Of a stretch of DNA of 39,798 nt, positions 21,698 to 33,047 are shown one piece after another. Where the stretch lies: the NCBI RefSeq assembly GCF_000003605.2, contig NW_003120953.1, forward strand, positions 65,510-105,307, written 5' to 3'. The position numbers were made by a program, and so were the translations under genes. Under the pieces are notes generated by a model. That model searched no databases. It was not told the origin of the DNA and saw nothing but the letters and a program-made list of their open reading frames with translations. Each line of letters starts with the position of its first letter. Position 1 is the stretch's first letter. This DNA comes from Saccoglossus kowalevskii. Lineage: Eukaryota > Hemichordata > Enteropneusta > Harrimaniidae.

Positions 21698-22596
21698 CTT
21701 GACAGAGAAATTCCTCCTGGTTTACCAACAGTTTCGTGGTGTTTCAAAACGCTGTCGTCCCAAGGTACTTTTAGAAATTTCAGAATTTTTTTCATCCATA
21801 TTTTCGGATGTAGCACGAGTTGTTCATAATACACGGGTAAGCAGCGGCCTAAACCCAACTCAAGGCACTGTTTGTGCATATGCTCGATGTATCTGTTCCA
21901 TGTCTGCAGAGCGGAACGGAATGAGTTCAAATCAAACCCTGTCACAGTCACTCGCCGTGTTATAATGGAATGTACAACAGCTCGTCCGTCGCGTACCATG
22001 AAGAGGAAAGATGCGTTCGGGAAAATTTTCGCAAGTTGAACCATTGAGAGAAGAACAAGCGGGTCCTTATTGCCTATTAACGAAGCTTTTTCTCCATGTC
22101 GCACGGTGATTTCCATGATGTACGCCCCCAACGCTGCTTCCATGATGGTTTCAGACACACCGGCCTCTTGTAGGCGGCTCACTTCTTTTTCGGAAGATAG
22201 GATATGCCGATGCATTTGTATAATCATCGGAATAATTCGGGTCTCTTCTCCTATTCGAATGTCCGGGTGAGCATCTAACATTGCGCGCATTAGCGTGGTT
22301 CCACTCCTCGGCACTCCACCGATGAACACAATCGGCCGGTTTCGATCATTGTCGGAAAATTTCGTAAAATTAAGTACTTCCCAGTTATCGGAGATCACCT
22401 TTGACTGGTCCTGTAGAATTTCTTTGAACACTGCCCTGGCATGCTTCCTCGAGTCAGATGCCATTTTCTGATAATATTCGAAGTTGTTTGGAATATCACC
22501 ATCTTCGAAACCCATCAAGAGTAGTAGATTGATTACCAATATGCCAAATATAAGTATCGCGAGAATCTTCACGCCATGGCGAAGTCGTTTGCCCAT
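21698..22596 (-). CDS. TPST: Tyrosylprotein sulfotransferase, exon 1 (N-terminal and catalytic part)
   Basis: TPSTs transfer sulfate from PAPS to tyrosines of secreted and membrane proteins in the trans-Golgi. Exon 1 encodes residues 1-299 plus two bases of Arg300; the joined protein is 404 residues (human TPST2 is 377). A basic start and a membrane segment at about residues 9-29 make it a type II protein. The 5'-phosphosulfate loop VPRSGTTL is at 95-102, GEETR at 116-120, NKDP at 176-179, and the PAPS region FLFMVRDGRAVVHS at 197-210. Arg97, Glu118 and Lys177 align without gaps (offset 19) with catalytic Arg78, Glu99 and Lys158 of human TPST2. Cys244 and Cys252 keep one disulfide, but the partners of the other (human Cys96 and Cys156) are Ile115 and Gly175. 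Sequons lie at 76 and 194. An in-frame TGA 18 bases upstream fixes this ATG as the first in frame. Confidence 0.96.
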
Positions 22597-22630
22597 TATG
22601 ATAGCAACTTTTCACCCCCATCGTTGTCAT
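22496..22630 (-). other. uORF2 overlapping the TPST start
   Basis: The ATG at 22630 opens a 44-codon frame, out of frame with TPST, that passes over the TPST ATG and stops inside TPST codons 33-34. If the mRNA includes it, scanning ribosomes would often bypass the TPST start. It begins inside the uORF1 stop (ATGA). Confidence 0.45.
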
Positions 22631-22636
22631 GGCAAC
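22623..22636 (-). promoter_or_regulatory. RFX X-box-like 14-mer in the TPST leader
   Basis: On the minus strand GTTGCCATGACAAC, identical to 18363-18376 on plus. It overlaps the uORF1/uORF2 junction. Confidence 0.35.
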
Positions 22637-22653
22637 TGATGCTTGGTATCCAT
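22627..22653 (-). other. uORF1 in the TPST leader (8 codons)
   Basis: ATG at 22653 encodes MDTKHQLP and ends at TGA 22629-22627, which overlaps the ATG of uORF2 in an ATGA. It is in the mature leader if the acceptor at 22668 or 22656 is used. Confidence 0.4.
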
Positions 22654-22654
22654 C

Positions 22655-22668
22655 TCTGAAATGGTATC
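22655..22668 (-). other. Candidate 5' UTR splice acceptors of TPST
   Basis: On the minus strand ctatttgcag|atacc ends an intron at 22668. A second acceptor, catttcag|agatgg, lies 12 bases on (22656). Either would join a leader exon to the coding exon. The first has the better pyrimidine tract. Confidence 0.4.
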
Positions 22669-22679
22669 TGCAAATAGAA

Positions 22680-23884
22680 GATGCAATGATATCAGTAAAG
22701 CAGTCGACGTCACAGACACAAACACATTAGGTGATTCTACGGATGACCCGATTTTATTGTTGTTGTTCAATAGACTTCATAATTCAGAATGAACTTCTCA
22801 TATTTGCACTAGTATCGTGAGTTACACGTTCTCTCATGTCACTGAACTTCAACAGATCTACTGGGAACAACAATCACAACCAATAAACATAAAAAAAATG
22901 TTACCAAGACCACTTTTCAGAAAACTATATAATCATACACATTTGAACGCAGATGTGTAAATAGTTTCTCGTGACATTTATCAATTTAGGAACAGTTTGC
23001 GTCAGATTGAATTGGATCTCCGGGGAATACTCGCAATTACAAAGAACATATGCTCGTTATGCAGCGTAATTGTATTTGTAATCGAGAATCCCTGCTCTGG
23101 CTCTTTAGTGTTAAACGATATAATACATCGAAGAGATCTCGTTGGCCGGCAGCCATAGAGCCACAAATCTTGTTTTTTTTTTATGCTCCTCAAAAAATTG
23201 ATCCATTATCTTCCCTCAATTTTCAATTCCAACAAATATATTGTCGAGTGTATAACTGAAGCATATAAACAACACACACCCTTTTGCAAATTAATCATTC
23301 TTAAAAAAAAAAAAAAAAAAAAAAAAAACGAATCCAGGTAAATTGTATATCAATCCGTTGGAATAGTTATTTTGATATACTCCAATGGCGCCATGCGAAA
23401 TGATCCCGAGAACACTCGAGACAAAAAATAACGCAAGCTTTATGCGCCGCGATAAGTAATTTTCTCATTACAATCTTTAGCCAGTAAACGCGTCCAGGAA
23501 CATGAATCAGTAGGCTAAACATGGAATTTTTCATGAGATTAAATTACAAGTTAAATCATAGACAATTTTGGAGATGCGGACAGAATACAAGGTGTAGACT
23601 GTTTATAAAGACTAATCGAGTGGAAAGACAAAGCAAAACAAGAAGACAGGGCTCAATGGGGGAAAAAAAGGCCAAACAAAATACACAAATCAATGAGGGA
23701 CAACCAGTTTAATTAGAGCAGTGAACACGATTTCAGGCAATGTAGTTTCCATCCTGAAATAAAATTTTCGTGAAATATGGATTCTCTACAGCTTTAAGAT
23801 AAAAATATGGAGATACCGAAAACGTCAAAGCTCCCAACACGGAAAGTCTTACGGAAGCGTTGGGCTGTAAAATGTGTCAAATAC
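22680..23884. other. Region upstream of TPST, probable 5' UTR intron
   Basis: Lies between the candidate leader exon donor at 23884 and the acceptor at 22668. Contains a poly(A) run at 23304-23328 and one member of a duplicated 30-mer at 23059. No gene. Confidence 0.4.
23059..23088 (+). repeat. Shared 30-mer, copy 1
   Basis: atgcagcgtaattgtatttg followed by taatcgagaa. It matches the reverse complement of 30969-30998 with one mismatch (t/c). The copies diverge on both sides. Confidence 0.6.
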
Positions 23885-24110
23885 CTGTCCAGTCAGCATC
23901 CACGCATGGAAAACGCTACTTGTAGGTAAACCAGATATTCGCTTATCGCACGCGAACAGACAGACGTGACCACAGTACTGAGTAACACGCTACCGTGTTG
24001 TGCAGTTGTACGCTGATTCACCGGAGACGAGCTATCACGATAAACATTCATCAGTGGAGGCGCGACGTAAGCTAGTGTTTCCACGGCAACAGGACATCAT
24101 TGACAATCAT
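23885..24110 (-). other. Candidate non-coding first exon of TPST
   Basis: CpG-richer sequence on the minus strand ending in CAG|GTATTT (donor at 23884), about 1.2 kb upstream of the leader acceptor at 22668. It contains no ATG-started frame of note, so it would be a 5' UTR. The 5' limit is a guess. An X-box-like GTTTCCACGGCAAC (24077-24090) sits at its upstream edge. An unrelated gene start is the alternative. Confidence 0.3.
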
Positions 24111-24216
24111 CTTCTAATGAAGTGCTCCAAGAACACGTTTATATATTTATATAATTTTAATAAACTATGACGTCACACACTTGAAAGCGCGTATGCGGTT
24201 GATCAGCACGTTAGGC

Positions 24217-24234
24217 TCGCAAATATATTTGCGA
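24217..24234. promoter_or_regulatory. Perfect 18-bp palindrome
   Basis: TCGCAAATATATTTGCGA is its own reverse complement. It lies just upstream of the CpG-richer block that may hold the TPST promoter. Possible dimeric factor site. Confidence 0.35.
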
Positions 24235-25178
24235 TGTATTATCACCAGGTCATTGTCGTAGATCGAAACGAGTGCGTGAACATCCATAAATCAGCACTGC
24301 AAGTACGGGTTGAACAACAAAGGCACACGTAACGTGATCTATTGTACTGGGCTATAAACAAGCATAGACACGGTAGTTTGCTTACATCACTCCGCATACG
24401 AACTTGATCACTGATCTTGTTAAGATATATATATGCGCACTTACGTACATAATTGGATCAATATTTCTTCGCGTCGATTACATACATTTTGTTGTAGAGT
24501 AATTTAAATATTATAAACTAGGGGCCAGCACTATATCACGTGGTTCTTTAACATCAAATTGAATGGCTGTTTGCTGTGTACGTTAGGAACACTCGCCCAC
24601 CTGTATCACGCACACATTTACATGCGATTACCTTACACGAGCAGAGGTTGTATTAAGATATTAACATATACAGAAGGTGCTTATACTGGGCATACCATAC
24701 ATGGATGCGTGGACGCAGGCGTAAGGATATTGAAAGGCAGATTACCCCGACTGTAGTCCCGTATAGTTGATGTACAAATAGCTGAGAGCAGAAATATCAG
24801 ATAGAATTAAAATAAACTTGTTGGGAGAATCGATAAACTGTTGTCGTTTGTATTATTGCTGAACTATGTATAACTCGCTGATAATCTAAATTGCGTAGAA
24901 AAACAAACAGAAAGCAAAAACATTTTCCAATTATATTTACATAGGATTGCCCCTCCCACATTAACCACGCTCATTATCCTGCTCAGTTAATTCAAAATGT
25001 GAATTTCTCTTCCATAATGCATTGTAATATCCTGCCCAGCAGCTGCATCACTTGAATACGTGAATGCAGACAATATTGCAAAACAGAATGCTCAGTGCTC
25101 GAAGCTACTTATGAGAATGTACAGGATTCGCTAGCCGACCCTAACACCTTACAGTCGGACCAATCATAGAGCAGCTTG
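24235..25178. other. Intergenic DNA
   Basis: No supported gene. The open frame at 24559-24756 has no recognisable domain. Confidence 0.45.
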
Positions 25179-25345
25179 TAATAATAATAATAATAATAAT
25201 AATCTTTATTGAAACCGTATCCCGGAGTGGGATCTTAGTTGAAAATACAATAAAGTAATACAAAAAAGATAGCAAACAAACAAAAAAACACAAGACATTC
25301 AAAGACAATAGAAAATAAAAAATTAAATTAAATTATTTGGCGGTT
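25179..25345 (-). mobile_element. LINE 3'-end fragment with (ATT)n tail
   Basis: Read on minus: A/T-rich 3' UTR, hairpin ATCCC-actcc-GGGAT (25233-25219), spacer, CAATAAAG, then (ATT)n (25203-25179). It has the same architecture as 14770-14892. Heavily 5'-truncated, with no ORF left. Confidence 0.6.
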
Positions 25346-25740
25346 GGTTGAGGCAACTGGCATTTTAAGATTTTAAGATTTTGTATGTCGACAGTTTTTC
25401 TCTTGGCTAGATATTGCTAAAATGTCGGAGCTTTGTCAACGCTGGAACATACTCAAAACACGATTTTAAAATATAGGGAATCGAGGCACGCGTATGTGAT
25501 TAAAAGTCGAACGAGTTGCTGGCCTCAGTTACGGGAAGGTGAGGCGATGTGTGACTTCTTGTCCTGGCTCCCTGTTTACTTATCTCAAGCGCGATCAACT
25601 AGATGGCAAACTACAAAAAAACAGACAAGACGTAGACGCTTCCAGCATGCAAGCGGAGTGAAAAAAACCAAACAGTTGTAAATGATAAGTAATCATGTCG
25701 ACAACTTCTAGCCTGGCAGCCTCCAGTGTTAAATAATTAT
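25346..25740. other. Intergenic DNA
   Basis: A plus-strand frame at 25433-25681 is open for 82 codons but shows no known domain. Not called as a gene. Confidence 0.4.
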
Positions 25741-25744
25741 TTTT

Positions 25745-26140
25745 TTTGTATATTTTGCATGTAGGAGGAATGCCCGGAAGCGCGATTTATTTTTCACGCA
25801 AAACAAGCGTTTTCGCATTGTGGGGCGAAATTAAAAAAATATTCACGCATTTTTTTCTTCAAAGGCAGGAAATTTTGTATGGAGGGGCGAAATCTGCTCA
25901 CCATAGCATCCATCCTTCGCACCAAAGGGTCGACCTTACTAGAGGATCCGAGGGCATGCTCCCCCGGAAAAAATGAAATCTAGGCCCTCTGAAACGCTAT
26001 TTTCTGCATTATGAAAGGCAAATTCAGCTTAAAATTTCGATGGGGCGACCACCGCCACTGCCTTTCAATGCCACTTCATTGAGTAGTAAAAACCGTGAAT
26101 AGTGGCAAAAAATTACGGTCCATTTCACCGGGGATCGCGA
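25745..26140. repeat. Probable dispersed-repeat block
   Basis: Contains gagggcatgctcccccgga and recurring ggggcgaaat strings, plus cacgca strings, with CpG content unlike the flanks. It resembles high-copy repeats of marine invertebrates, but no second copy lies in the window and no ends were found. Confidence 0.3.
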
Positions 26141-26152
26141 AAAAGTGCGTCA

Positions 26153-26464
26153 TACAAAATATTTTTTTAAAGGTTTGAGGAAAGGTAAATGTAGACTAAA
26201 CCCACCCATAGGTCCATGACCCATCCAATGGCGATCGCTATGTTTATATAACTGTATCATCGGCTTTACGTAATCCATTGCGCCCCCCATAAATCGGGAA
26301 TTGATAACACGACGCCATGACAGTTTCAGGCAAGGCTTTGATTTCGCAGACGATTTTTCGTTCGTTTCCCTCGAATTATGAATATTTTTTTCACCTGACG
26401 ATTGAACATCAGCAAGCGTTGGTGTATGATGGATTTTGGCATGTCGTCGTGATGCAATAGCCAT
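26153..26464 (-). CDS. Unrecognised 104-codon open frame
   Basis: Starts at ATG 26464 in a good context (aaaATGG) and runs 104 codons to a stop. The product is basic (MAIASRRHAKIHHTPTLADV at the start) and has no signal peptide, membrane segment or known motif. It ends in FLKPLKKYFV. It lies next to a block that looks repetitive, so it may be part of an interspersed element or a chance frame. Confidence 0.18.
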
Positions 26465-29400
26465 TTTTGTGGACGATTAACGCCACTTTCTTAAAACGGG
26501 CATTATCTCAGTTCGTGTTTTTTGGTTGGTCAAAGAGCTCTCACAGTTTTTGACAGTTTATCTTGAAATTTTCACCCTATTTCGACGACTTCTTTACGAA
26601 CAAAAATGGACGTCTGGACTTATTTTTAAAGCTTTGCATTCTTGGACAATGACATTCAGATTGTGAAATACTGACCGGGATTGAATAAACGGCAAACATC
26701 CTGCTTGGCAGTTTTGTAATATGAAAACAAAAAATGTTACATGTATATATACGCCTGGACGCCGATTTGTTAATAAACAACTGATAAACGTAGTGTGAAA
26801 GTTTCATTTGAAATAAACAACAATTGTGGGAGCTATTCAGATTTGAACACAAGTGGAGATAATGGTTAATTTGCATAATTATTCATTCAGAAAGAAGTTT
26901 GCCAATGCTCATAATTAAAATGGCCGTAACAGTCCCAAATTAAAACCTATTATCGTTTTGTAAAAAAGTTAAATATAGTGCATAATATGGAGATCCCTTC
27001 ATTTCTTTTTTTTCATCATGTTTCTTTCTTATTATGTACAGCCTTGCTAAATCTTGCTAAGCATTCAAAAAAGAGAATGTTTGTACATGTTTTCTATATT
27101 TTAAAATCGTCTTTTGAGTATGCTCCACTATTCACAATGCAGACAAGATTGTTTGGATAATAATAACTTGAAGCACAAGCAAAAAATCACTCCCAAGTGC
27201 CCAAGAGCCTGCATCTATACCAAACTTAACCTGCAGAGGTAAATGTCCATATGACACGGTGTGACAAACATGTCCCGAACTCCTCGGCAATGTTGGTGGA
27301 TACTCAATAGAAGATGTATGTTTGTGTGTTGATGCTCAACTCATACAACGATATGCGACGGTAAACTTTGTCATACAAGTAATGAAAAATATTTGTTCAG
27401 TTTTGTAGTCGTCAGTGATTTCATTACATTATGACGACGAAAACAAATTAACATGATTCAGAGCCATTTTTATTTATAAATATAAAATATAAATATAAAA
27501 ACACGTGTGCTTGGCTGTCACGCTTTGAAATGCCACCCCCTCATTTTCTGTAATCTTACCCCAAAACTAGTACCCTAAAGCTACGTCATATTCATGCGTG
27601 GGCGACTGCTATAACCATCTAACGGCAATCACGGTATTTGATTAGATCGCCGTATCTGAGGATGACTCTTGCAAATAATTGCATTGTAAGACGTCTTGTA
27701 TGTCTTGCCTCAAATAAATATTGTGTTGTGGACGTATTGAGCTAAGAAAAATGACAGTCTGCATTTTGTTCTATGAATGTTGATTTGTTTTCGTTAAATG
27801 TATTACTACAGACATTTTGTATAAAGGGCTCACCATGCACAGCCCATTTGTGTTTTATTAATTCACTTCATCTACTTAACAATTTCCCCTTTTCTGCTAC
27901 CATGGTAACAGTCTAACTTGCACAATTGACCATTCTACATGATAACGATGCCCACATATGACATTATAAAAGACACTGAGAACTGGCTCTAAAAAACGGA
28001 TACGAATTTCCCGCATTGGGGTTGAAAAATAGAAGCACATCCAATATGCAGATTGAAAATGCCAGTCTTAGTTCAGTTCATTTAAAAGATCATATTGGCA
28101 TCCTCTTTATTGTCGAAGAATGTGTGGTCACGCAATGTCGGGAACGATGTGAACTACCATAGAAGGAGACATCCAGCAATCCAGAATATACCGCAGAGCA
28201 AAGAATGGTAAAAATCGCCATGGAAGTTGTTATTAATTCTAAAAATCGATACCAGTGCTGGATGACGTATTGGATGATACCTCACTAGGGAACGCTTGTG
28301 TTACATCCTTTCAATTATAGATATCTGATTTAAATATATATTGTTGCAATTCATTGAAATCGACGCAACGGAGCCGAGTTACACCAGCAATCAACAGGAG
28401 TAACAATTTTCGAAGAAATGCATTAGAAATTTGAGTTCTGTTAAGACGGATAATCGCAGTGGTATAATTTAAATGTTAAAAGTTAAAGAGTACGGAAAGT
28501 ACTCGAATGTGCAGATGAGTAGTTAAAACCGGCACTAGTCAAGTATTTACCAATCTCTTAAATATACATCATCAATGCATTCATATCAGTTTCATTCATA
28601 TGTATTTCTGCCTTCTCTGGTTGTTTTGCAAGCCCGAAACATAAATTACACAGTAGGGGTAAACCCTGTTGTAATCTAAAATCGGCAATAAATAATTTCA
28701 AATACGGAGATAGGGCGTAATGAAGATCACTGCGGCCTTCAATTGTTTAGGTTTCGAAAGATACATGAGAAATTAATTTTTCAAAAATACCCAAACGATG
28801 CAAAAAAAATGGCTGTCGTCTGAAGTGGCTCACTCGTGAACGACCCAGAAGTTTTGTCGAGCCTCAAAACGTCTGTAATTTTATGGAATTATGTCGATCG
28901 AAAGGATTTTACATATATCAACGTTGCCACTCACAAGAAACTACGAGTTTAAACCTCGCAGCGCCGAAATACAGGCGAATTTACGCCATCCACAATCGCT
29001 GCATGCTAGTTCCAGTGCCCATTTCATTTAATCGCGATTGCAAATATTAGTTTTTTTGGTGATTTAAAGTTATTTCTGAATGAAGTTTGTACACTTAATG
29101 GGAATAACCTCCACATACAAAATCGCCATCGCTTATAAGTATATGTTGTGAAAGTGGTCACAAGTTGTGTGGTATGCTCGCCTCGCCGATTGTTATTGCT
29201 TGACTAATAACATTTCATATACAACGTTTTTCTGAACTCTCATTTTTAAAATATTTTTATCAGTGTTATGGTAGTAGTGATTGTTGCTTTCCTGTTGCGC
29301 CGTAGCGCGGCGTAAATACAAACAGAATCACGCGTACACAATGTTGCAGTGGGTCAATAGGCTAAGAGATACTTATCGTGACTAGAAATCCTTTCCCTTA

Positions 29401-30878
29401 TTTTTTTTAAATATTTATTAATATCAATGACAGATGAACCTAACCAACCAATCAATGTACGCAGTGTGCAATGACATCATTTTAAAATGTCCAAATGTTA
29501 TTCCATTGGCCAATAGAAATCTCTTGTTTCAGTTTGAGATGTTGAATATATAAATATTTATGAAAAATCAGGGGAATAGATCTGTAGTTGATATAGTAAT
29601 GATATACTAAAACAGATTTGTTTACTAAAACACTAACGTACCCGGTAGCAGAATTGTGAATCACACGTAAGGGAACTCGTTGTCAGAACATGGCACGTCT
29701 GCCAGTGCGTGTCTTTTTATATTCTTTGCATATTCAAAAAAATAGCTTGGGGGAGCTTTGGACACGCATGACCATCATATTCAGGTAATCATCACAATAA
29801 GAGAGCGATGACAATCACTGATGACGATAAGAGAAAACGGCAGCTGTGTCTATTGAAGTTCCTGTACGGCAACAACTAACGGAATTCCTAGTTTAGAAGT
29901 ATAACATGTCGAAGATGACGAAGAACGTGTTTTTTTATATATACTTACCATCGTGCTATCGTTATCATTAAGAAGTCATTATGCTGAACACCAATAATGT
30001 CATCTAAATAATGCTTTTTATTTATTTTTTAATTTTTTTAATTTCTCCTTTCTTATCATCTGCAATCGTGAAACACGAATTACTTGTCAATCATTAAAGC
30101 GGAATCTTAACAATTTAGTTTCATTACCATGGTATGATTGTTCCATATTTGTCCACGATAATCTAATGGACACTGTCACGTGGTGTATCACTTTAAAGTA
30201 TCCCCAATAAGATAACAACTAACAACACGGATACGTGTGTATATTAATAATTCGTATAACAAAGAAAAATCGTGATTTCATACTTTAGAAAGCAATATTT
30301 TTTTTTTTAATGAAATAAGTTCTTTAATTTTGCGCTGTTCTAATTACGTTAAACAACCCGGCTAAAGTGTCCTTAAACACAATAAATTGGTCTAATTACA
30401 AAATACTAAAATACTAGTAATTCGAACATCGAGCTAACAAACAGAAAAATTACGCGAATTGTCGAAGGTAATGCTTTGGGATAAAACACTTAGGAAAATC
30501 CTGTATTATTAGATTTATTTCACTATTATGATACACAGTGGACATGTTATTAATAATACAAATCACGCGGAAGCAGTCAACAGTGTTTCTTAAAACTTGC
30601 ATCTAATGTGACAAGCTGACGTGACAGTTATATAGATACAGTCGTATTGTATAATGAGTATATCCCAACAAATGGAGTACACGGATACAACTCCCGTACT
30701 GGAGTGCTATAATATAATCTGAGAACAATAGCTGGGGCAAATTATACAACTAGTACTGTTAATTGCATGATATAAAGCTATATAATTAATGCAATATGGT
30801 CGCCGAGATCACGTCGAGAGTTTGATATTTGGTACACTGGCCGCAGTGATAGGAGAGAGAATTGAATACCAAAACAAA
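26465..30878. other. Gene-free region
   Basis: No exon, RNA gene or repeat array was recognised in 4.4 kb. An X-box-like GCTACCATGGTAAC lies at 27896-27909. Small hairpins only. Confidence 0.4.
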
Positions 30879-30968
30879 TCACGCGACTCTATCGATCTCA
30901 ATGAGACTTCGACGGCCTCTACGTCTACTAAGGTGTGTTGAATCGCCTCTCTTCAAAGGGGACAACGT

Positions 30969-30998
30969 TTCTCGATTACAGATACAATTACGCTGCAT
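30969..30998 (-). repeat. Shared 30-mer, copy 2 (inverted)
   Basis: Inverse of 23059-23088 with one mismatch. It lies in a CpG-richer stretch (30800-31760). Confidence 0.6.
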
Positions 30999-31542
30999 AT
31001 CGTAAATATTTGTTGTTTGTTTAAATAATGTATAATAATATAATAATGCCTTCACAGACTTATAACTGTGCATCCACCGCGAACAGTGTAAACCGCGGCG
31101 CGGTCTATTATCACGCAGACAGTCACTCTCCAAGAATTCACCGTATATCGTGACGACATTTTGTTATCGTTCAATTGTATTACAAGAAACAATCTGCATC
31201 AGCAATTACCGAAATAGCTCTCGTTTCATCAGCGTTACCATGGAGATTCATTTATCAAACGGATTCCTAGTGACATCTATTAGCTTTCGAACGTATTTCT
31301 AGTTTAAAAAGAAATTACAGTTATTACGTATGTATGTCACGCGGCGATGCATGCCAAAGAGCGCGTTGACACGGAGCCATGGCACCGTGGTATAACGAGT
31401 AACGTACTTTCCAATTATCACAAAAGCTGATCAGTCAATCAATATTCGACAGATCTCACAATCATTGGAACAGCGCCGTATTCTCTGCAATGGCGTAACG
31501 ATTCACTTTACGTGTGACACCGTTTACAAGTCACGCTCTCTG

Positions 31543-31702
31543 CGACGAAACGCGCCGGTGACGTAAATAGTCGTGAAAAACGCCCACGGCGTCGATATGG
31601 TTTTGATATTTTGGTCGTCTAAATAAAAATAGATAACACTCTTTTATTTTCAGGAATTTGATATATTCTAACTGACGAACAACTAAACAACCAATCAGAG
31701 TT
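31543..31702. repeat. Dispersed repeat, copy 2
   Basis: gcgacgaaacgcgccggtga, cgtaaat, gcccacggcgtcg, gacgaacaactaa and acaaccaatcagag follow the order seen at 18512-18660, with extra inserted bases. Confidence 0.4.
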
Positions 31703-31759
31703 TCTGTCTGAACGGCATTGGTGATATTCACTCACGCAGAAGCGCTACGTGACAGCCCT

Positions 31760-32757
31760 GCCCAGACACTCATGAACAAGGAACACAATATTCATCACTG
31801 ATTCAATTCATCTTAAATCTCGCTCTCGCGCGACATTACGCGATGTTTTGAAATTATCTAGTTTACTGCTGGTGTTAAAACGGATGACAATTTAAATTAG
31901 TATGTTTATTAGTAAGTAAAAAAACAGCGCCTTCACTTACACTTTAAGATAACTAAGATAACTACAACGGAGTTCGGACTGCAGTTCATTTAGCCTCAAA
32001 CTCGTCTGAAGACAAATACATGTAAAAGCAACAACGTAAAATTATTCTGAATCAAAGAAACTCCAGAAGAAAGTATGAAACGCCGGCAAATTTGGCGGGA
32101 AAATTATTATACTATTCCAAATACAGCAACGGACCAAACGCCTAAAACAAACCATGCCACGTACATGTGACCTATATACGGGACAAGACAATATGCCAAT
32201 GCGGTACGAGACGCAGACACGTTCGATGAGGCATCGTGAACTTCGACCTTCAAGAACGCTTTCACATTTACATTTTCACTAAGTCAGTTACAATCATATT
32301 TCAAGTCACGTGTTTAAAGTAAATCACTGATTTTATTCACGATGCACTCTTACGGCTCGTGTTACTGAAGAGATAAATTCTATTCCAAAAACATACTCTC
32401 CATTGGTACTTATTATGATATATATAACACTTTAAATGCATTTATCATCTCGAAAACGATGGCTTTTAAATGGATAATAAATGCTATGTAATGTATTCTA
32501 GTGGCGTTCCAAGCATTTCACATTTAACGCATTTCCATGTATTAGTTGCTAACATGTGCAGAGTGTAGGTTAAACTTGAACTGTGTGACCCATTTTCACA
32601 ATGTAACAACTCTCACTTTACACGTCCAAATTTTGGCACTTTGAATTATTTCTGTAATTTAAAGTACTATACTTTGTTACACATTTTTTCCAGCGTTGGG
32701 GACACTGCATATATTTTAATAAATGCGTAGACAATAAAGACATTTAAAAACGGGAAA
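31760..32757. other. Gene-free region
   Basis: No gene. A consensus E2F-type site TTTGGCGGGAAA lies at 32091-32102. Confidence 0.4.
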
Positions 32758-33047
32758 TGGTCAGCGATTACAAGTGAATAATCAATTATCCTCCTCAGAA
32801 TTCAGTGTGAATGTAGATATAGCGACAGTAACTTGAAAATGCTATCCACGTATTTGGTCGCATCTTAGTAAGACAAAATGTATTCCTTGTTATACGAACC
32901 TCCATCTTCTAATGACATTTTGTAGTTACCTGTGGATATCTCAAACTAAGTTTACGTGTATTTGTTATAATTCGGTCGTAACAGAAAATTAGCCTGGAAC
33001 GATTATTTACAATCACAAAAAATATGATACCACCGCCGGGAGATATG
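32758..33047 (+). repeat. Duplicated block, long copy
   Basis: Shares with 35597-35829 the ordered segments ggtcagcgattacaagtgaa, gcatcttag, gacaaaatg, cctccatcttctaat, ttttgtagttacctgtg, tttgttataattc, gcgattatttacaat-like sequence and gataccaccgccgg. It has about 65 extra bases after the first segment. Confidence 0.85.

Noticed and set aside
21594-21965. Plus-strand frame opposite TPST exon 1
   Set aside because: Antisense shadow of a strongly supported coding exon.
22070-22270. Second plus-strand frame opposite TPST exon 1
   Set aside because: Antisense shadow of the same exon.
23893-24084. Minus-strand 63-codon frame in the candidate TPST leader exon
   Set aside because: It begins with GTG, not ATG, and shows no domain. 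The sequence is better explained as untranslated leader.
25926-25960. ggtcgacc...ctagaggatcc...gcatgc looks like a cloning-vector polylinker
   Set aside because: The spacing differs from pUC-type linkers, extra bases interrupt it, and the flanks are continuous genomic-looking sequence. The gcatgctcccccgga part looks like an animal repeat motif.
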